Assembly (NCBI RefSeq): GCF_000425205.1
Contig: NZ_AULI01000026.1
Span: 1 to 34,183 of the forward strand
DNA from: Pontibacillus halophilus JSM 076056 = DSM 19796
Lineage (GTDB): Bacteria > Bacillota > Bacilli > Bacillales > BH030062
Length of the DNA stretch: 34,183 nucleotides
Reading direction: 5' to 3'
In this document: positions 31,584 through 34,183 of the stretch, piece by piece
Numbering within the stretch: position 1 is the stretch's first letter
Layout of the letters: each line of letters opens with the position of its first letter
Notes under the pieces: model-generated
The model's input: the letters and a program-made list of their open reading frames with translations, nothing else
Databases searched by the model: none
What the model was told of the DNA's origin: nothing
Translations under genes and position numbers: made by a program

Positions 31584-33770
31584 ATGAAGAGAAAATCAGC
31601 TAAACAGAAGAATCTGTTTGCAAATTGGAAGCAACAAGAGGTTCCTTTTAATCAGACCTTTTTTCCGGAGGGGTGCGATTTCTTTCCGTATTCGTGTCAG
31701 TGTGAACCGGGACCTCCTGGCCCTGAAGGCCCGCCTGGTCCACAGGGGCCTCGAGGAGAACAGGGGGAGCAAGGAGATCAGGGACCTCCTGGCCCGCCTT
31801 TCACACCGGGGTGCAACACTCAGTCCAACGGAGATTGCTCTTTAGCAGAAGGGAATGGCAGTATTTCAAATGGGTTTGCTTCCCATGCCGAAGGGGACAC
31901 GACGGTATCAGACGGTGTTGCGTCACATTCTGAAGGGTGCAACACAGCGGCGATTGGAGACTGTTCACATGCAGAGGGGAGAGATACTACAGCCTATGGG
32001 GACCACTCTCACGTAGAGGGGCAAGGTAATGTAACAGGAGATGCTGGGGACCCAGCGTTAGGATTCAATGCACATGCAGAAGGAGAAGGAAATCTAGCCA
32101 CTGGAAGGGCTGCGCATGTAGAGGGAGGTGGAGTGGACCAATCGAATAATCCTGCACCTAACCTCGCTAGTGGAGCGGCGTCACATGCGGAGGGAGTTGG
32201 GACGATTGCGAGTGGGTTTGCGTCTCATGCAGAAGGTGGGCGAACGAAAGCCTTGGGGGATTATACACATGCAGAAGGGTTTCTGACCGAAGCAGTTGGT
32301 ACCTACTCTCATGTAGAGGGGCAAGAGTCACGTGCAAATGGAGTTACCTCCCACGCAGAAGGCGCTTTTACTGCTGCCGATAATTTTGCAAGTCATGCGG
32401 AGGGGCAGTTGACACAAGCAGATGGGGTAGCTTCGCATGCCGAAGGGCAAGAAACTGTGGCCAGGGCATTCGCAACACACGCAGAGGGATTCCGTACACA
32501 AGCGAATGGGGATTCCTCACATGCGGAAGGTCAAGATACAAGGGCTGAAACTTTTGCCACACATGCAGAAGGATTCGGAACGTTTGCCATCGGTCCAGCC
32601 TCTCACGCTGAAGGTCAAAATACGCGAGCAGAGGGAGACACTTCTCATACAGAAGGGATTAATACAGTAGCGATCGGGCAAGCTGCGCACGCGGAGGGGA
32701 TTGATACTCGAGCGGAGCAATTTGCAACACATGCAGAAGGAAGCAATACTCGTGCGGTTCAGCCATTTGCTCATGCGGAAGGTCAGGGAAGTATAGCAGA
32801 AGGTGAAACTTCCCACGCAGAAGGGATCAATACAAGGGCAGCAGGTCAAGCGTCGCACGCAGAAGGCATTAACACACAGGCATTGAGAGAATACTCTCAT
32901 GCCGAGGGAAACAATACTAGAGCCGACAATTTTGCCGCGCACGTGGAAGGATTTTCGTCAGAGGCAAGAGGATTTGCTTCACATGCAGAAGGGGAAGGAA
33001 CAGAGGCCATTGGCAACGCGTCTCATGCGGAAGGTCAAGAGAATGTTACTATTTTCCAAAACTCACACATTATGGGGCGCTTTGGTGACGCAACCGAGTC
33101 TCACTCGTGGTTTATAGGAAATGGTTCTAACAGTGTATCGAGAGGACTAGGAGCTAAATGGCTGTCCTCTGATGGAGAAATGTATATCGATGGAGCGGCC
33201 TATAACACAGGTGGTGCTGACTTCGCTGAAATGTTCGAGAGCTTTGATGGGAATCGAATCGATGTCGGATATTTCGTTACCGTTCAAAAGGGAGATTACA
33301 TTCGTAAGGCCACTTCAACAGACAATCTTATACTAGGTGTAACAAGCGCAACGCCTAGCGTAATTGGAAATAGTGCAGCACTCAGTTGGCATGGAAGATA
33401 CCTATACGATGAATGGGGGAGAAGAGTCTATCATGAAGTGACGACCCCTTCTCTAAAGGATGACCAAGACAACGTAATTAAAGAAGAAGTGAAGGAAATG
33501 CGACCTATTATCAACCCGGATTGGGATCCGAAGCGTGAATACGTATCCCGAAAGCACCGTGCGGAATGGGTAGCAGTGGGCCTAGTAGGTAAAGTTCTCA
33601 TAAGAGACGACGGCAGCTGTGTCGAACATGGATTCTGCTGGCCAAATGATGAAGGGATAGCAACGGATGCCAAGTCTGGATACTTTGTTCTAAAACGCAC
33701 CCAAGAAAACCAAATCCTGATCCTTCTAAACGGAATGCCCTTATCTCCAGAGGGACGGAGGGACAGGTAA
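31584..33770 (+). CDS. collagen-like / HAEG-repeat protein with Peptidase_G2 C-terminal domain
   Basis: ATG 31584 (GGGGGAT five bases upstream) gives 728 residues; the longer frame from 31464 starts inside repeat unit B. After a short basic N-terminus come Cys-rich [11 protein letters not shown] and about ten collagen-type G-x-y triplets (residues 42-75). About 28 copies of [S/A/T]-H-[A/V]-E-G follow, mostly every 14 residues (about 85-485), like the beta-roll heads of YadA-type adhesins. The end matches the Peptidase_G2 self-cleaving chaperone domain known from phi29-like tail appendages: NSHIMGRFG, then [40 protein letters not shown] and [12 protein letters not shown]. No signal peptide is visible. 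A spore-surface filament or phage-like appendage is inferred. The last eight residues and stop come from the palindromic repeat. Confidence 0.85.
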   Translation: MKRKSAKQKNLFANWKQQEVPFNQTFFPEGCDFFPYSCQCEPGPPGPEGPPGPQGPRGEQGEQGDQGPPGPPFTPGCNTQSNGDCSLAEGNGSISNGFASHAEGDTTVSDGVASHSEGCNTAAIGDCSHAEGRDTTAYGDHSHVEGQGNVTGDAGDPALGFNAHAEGEGNLATGRAAHVEGGGVDQSNNPAPNLASGAASHAEGVGTIASGFASHAEGGRTKALGDYTHAEGFLTEAVGTYSHVEGQESRANGVTSHAEGAFTAADNFASHAEGQLTQADGVASHAEGQETVARAFATHAEGFRTQANGDSSHAEGQDTRAETFATHAEGFGTFAIGPASHAEGQNTRAEGDTSHTEGINTVAIGQAAHAEGIDTRAEQFATHAEGSNTRAVQPFAHAEGQGSIAEGETSHAEGINTRAAGQASHAEGINTQALREYSHAEGNNTRADNFAAHVEGFSSEARGFASHAEGEGTEAIGNASHAEGQENVTIFQNSHIMGRFGDATESHSWFIGNGSNSVSRGLGAKWLSSDGEMYIDGAAYNTGGADFAEMFESFDGNRIDVGYFVTVQKGDYIRKATSTDNLILGVTSATPSVIGNSAALSWHGRYLYDEWGRRVYHEVTTPSLKDDQDNVIKEEVKEMRPIINPDWDPKREYVSRKHRAEWVAVGLVGKVLIRDDGSCVEHGFCWPNDEGIATDAKSGYFVLKRTQENQILILLNGMPLSPEGRRDR
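33752..33768 (+). repeat. palindromic repeat family, solo end
   Basis: GGGACGGAGGGACAGGT is identical to the left end of unit B but has no right partner. It lies within the last codons of the HAEG-repeat gene and provides part of its TAA stop. Confidence 0.75.
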
Positions 33771-33810
33771 CATAGCCGTCAAGCTAATAAATAGATAGAG
33801 TGTTTAGTTG

Positions 33811-33825
33811 TACACCTTCGGTGTA
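33811..33825. other. short hairpin
   Basis: TACACC-TTC-GGTGTA is a perfect 6-bp stem between the HAEG-repeat gene and the transposase end. No T-run follows on either strand, so its role is unclear. Confidence 0.3.
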
Positions 33826-33903
33826 AAATTCGACTTAAATCAAAAATATTCCAGCAAACACCCTTAAGAATAAAGGAATATAAAGAACCTTTTTTACAAG
33901 GTA

Positions 33904-34183
33904 CTACTGTTTAATATTTAAAATCTTAAAAGGACTAGAGTGCTGGCACCTGCGGTCTTTTATTCCATGTCGTCGCACGTTCTCATAAACTGTTTTGATG
34001 ACCTGTACAATGTTATTAGTAGTGTCGGACGAGATTGCAGATGCAATTAAAGGTAGTGCCTTCTTCGCTTGTTGAATTGCTTTGTACTCACTTGCTTCAT
34101 TAAGCTGCTTTAGATAAAGGAAATATCTACATTGAAAGGCCATCATAGTTGAGAGTAGTATACGAATCAACGATCCATATAGG
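33904..34183 (-). CDS. IS4-like transposase, C-terminal part (5' end outside window)
   Basis: The frame is open to the window edge, so only the last 92 or so residues are seen. They begin LYGSLIRILLSTMMAFQCRYFLYLK and continue with NEASEYKAIQQAKKALP and YENVRRHGIKDRRC, ending SPFKIL. The pattern of a hydrophobic helix with R-x-x-L-Y, then an R-R-H-G-x-K-D-R-R tail, is typical of the C-terminus of IS4-like DDE transposases. The catalytic residues lie outside the window. The TTG at 34170 is not a start. The element's terminal repeat should lie in 33771-33903, but I could not identify it. Confidence 0.6.
   Translation of the reverse strand, partial: LYGSLIRILLSTMMAFQCRYFLYLKQLNEASEYKAIQQAKKALPLIASAISSDTTNNIVQVIKTVYENVRRHGIKDRRCQHSSPFKILNIKQ

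Noticed and set aside
32517-32942. 141-codon minus-strand frame rich in Cys
   Set aside because: It is the complement of the HAEG repeats; the repeat itself keeps the frame open.
31840-33060. Regularly spaced repeats considered as a CRISPR array
   Set aside because: The period is 42 bases, in frame, the unit is protein-coding (HAEG) and there are no unique spacers.

Overview
The window looks like chromosomal DNA of a Bacillaceae bacterium, probably a salt-tolerant genus of the Halobacillus/Pontibacillus type (inference). The reasons are near-consensus Gram-positive Shine-Dalgarno sites (GGAGG before most starts), several TTG/GTG starts, sigma-A-type promoters, a perfect catabolite-responsive element, LutR-type operators, lipoproteins, an acidic proteome with a poly-Asp/Glu tail on an exported phosphatase, and genes typical of Bacilli (lutABC-lutR, topB, a pbpC-like PBP, an rlmCD-like methyltransferase). 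Both edges lie inside transposase genes (IS3-type at 1-340, an IS4-like C-terminus at 33904-34183), so the ends may be contig breaks at multicopy insertion sequences.

Left part (1-11.1 kb), the more accessory half. An IS3-family right end is inserted into a small membrane-protein gene. Next comes a lone protein with two tandem helix-turn-helix-like repeats and a PD-(D/E)XK-like nuclease domain. A minus-strand pair follows: an exported alkaline phosphatase and a lipoprotein. After a decayed gene fragment come a BcrA-type ABC ATPase and its permease, an exported GDPD-like protein and a GNAT acetyltransferase. An isolated AT-rich islet (about 8.1-10.9 kb) carries a 740-residue protein with an Xre-type DNA-binding domain fused to a dynamin-like GTPase. 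Two perfect inverted repeats lie upstream of it, one containing a TATAAT box. This is the best candidate in the window for an undescribed, possibly defensive, system.

Middle (11.1-21.7 kb), housekeeping and metabolism. topB (with a structured leader) and tag are convergent. The lactate-use cluster is lactate permease, LutR-type FCD regulator and lutABC. Identical GTCATCAGATGAC operators stand before the permease and before lutA, and a cre box lies between the permease promoter and its start. A lipoprotein class B penicillin-binding protein follows.

Right part (21.7-34.2 kb). An AbgT transporter is followed by a three-gene cassette resembling lactococcin-972-type bacteriocin export or immunity genes but with no intact bacteriocin gene, then an rlmCD-like RNA methyltransferase. 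An M20 amidohydrolase and a YfcC-family permease are divergent and may work together in uptake and hydrolysis of acylated amino acids or peptides. The last complete gene encodes a surface or appendage-like protein: collagen-like triplets, about 28 His-Ala-Glu-Gly repeats and a Peptidase_G2-type C-terminal domain. This part is also peppered with one palindromic repeat family (GGGACRGAGGGACAGGT ends). Two copies form about 141-bp units with inverted ends and an internal transcription terminator, and two copies supply the last codons and stop codon of a protein gene.
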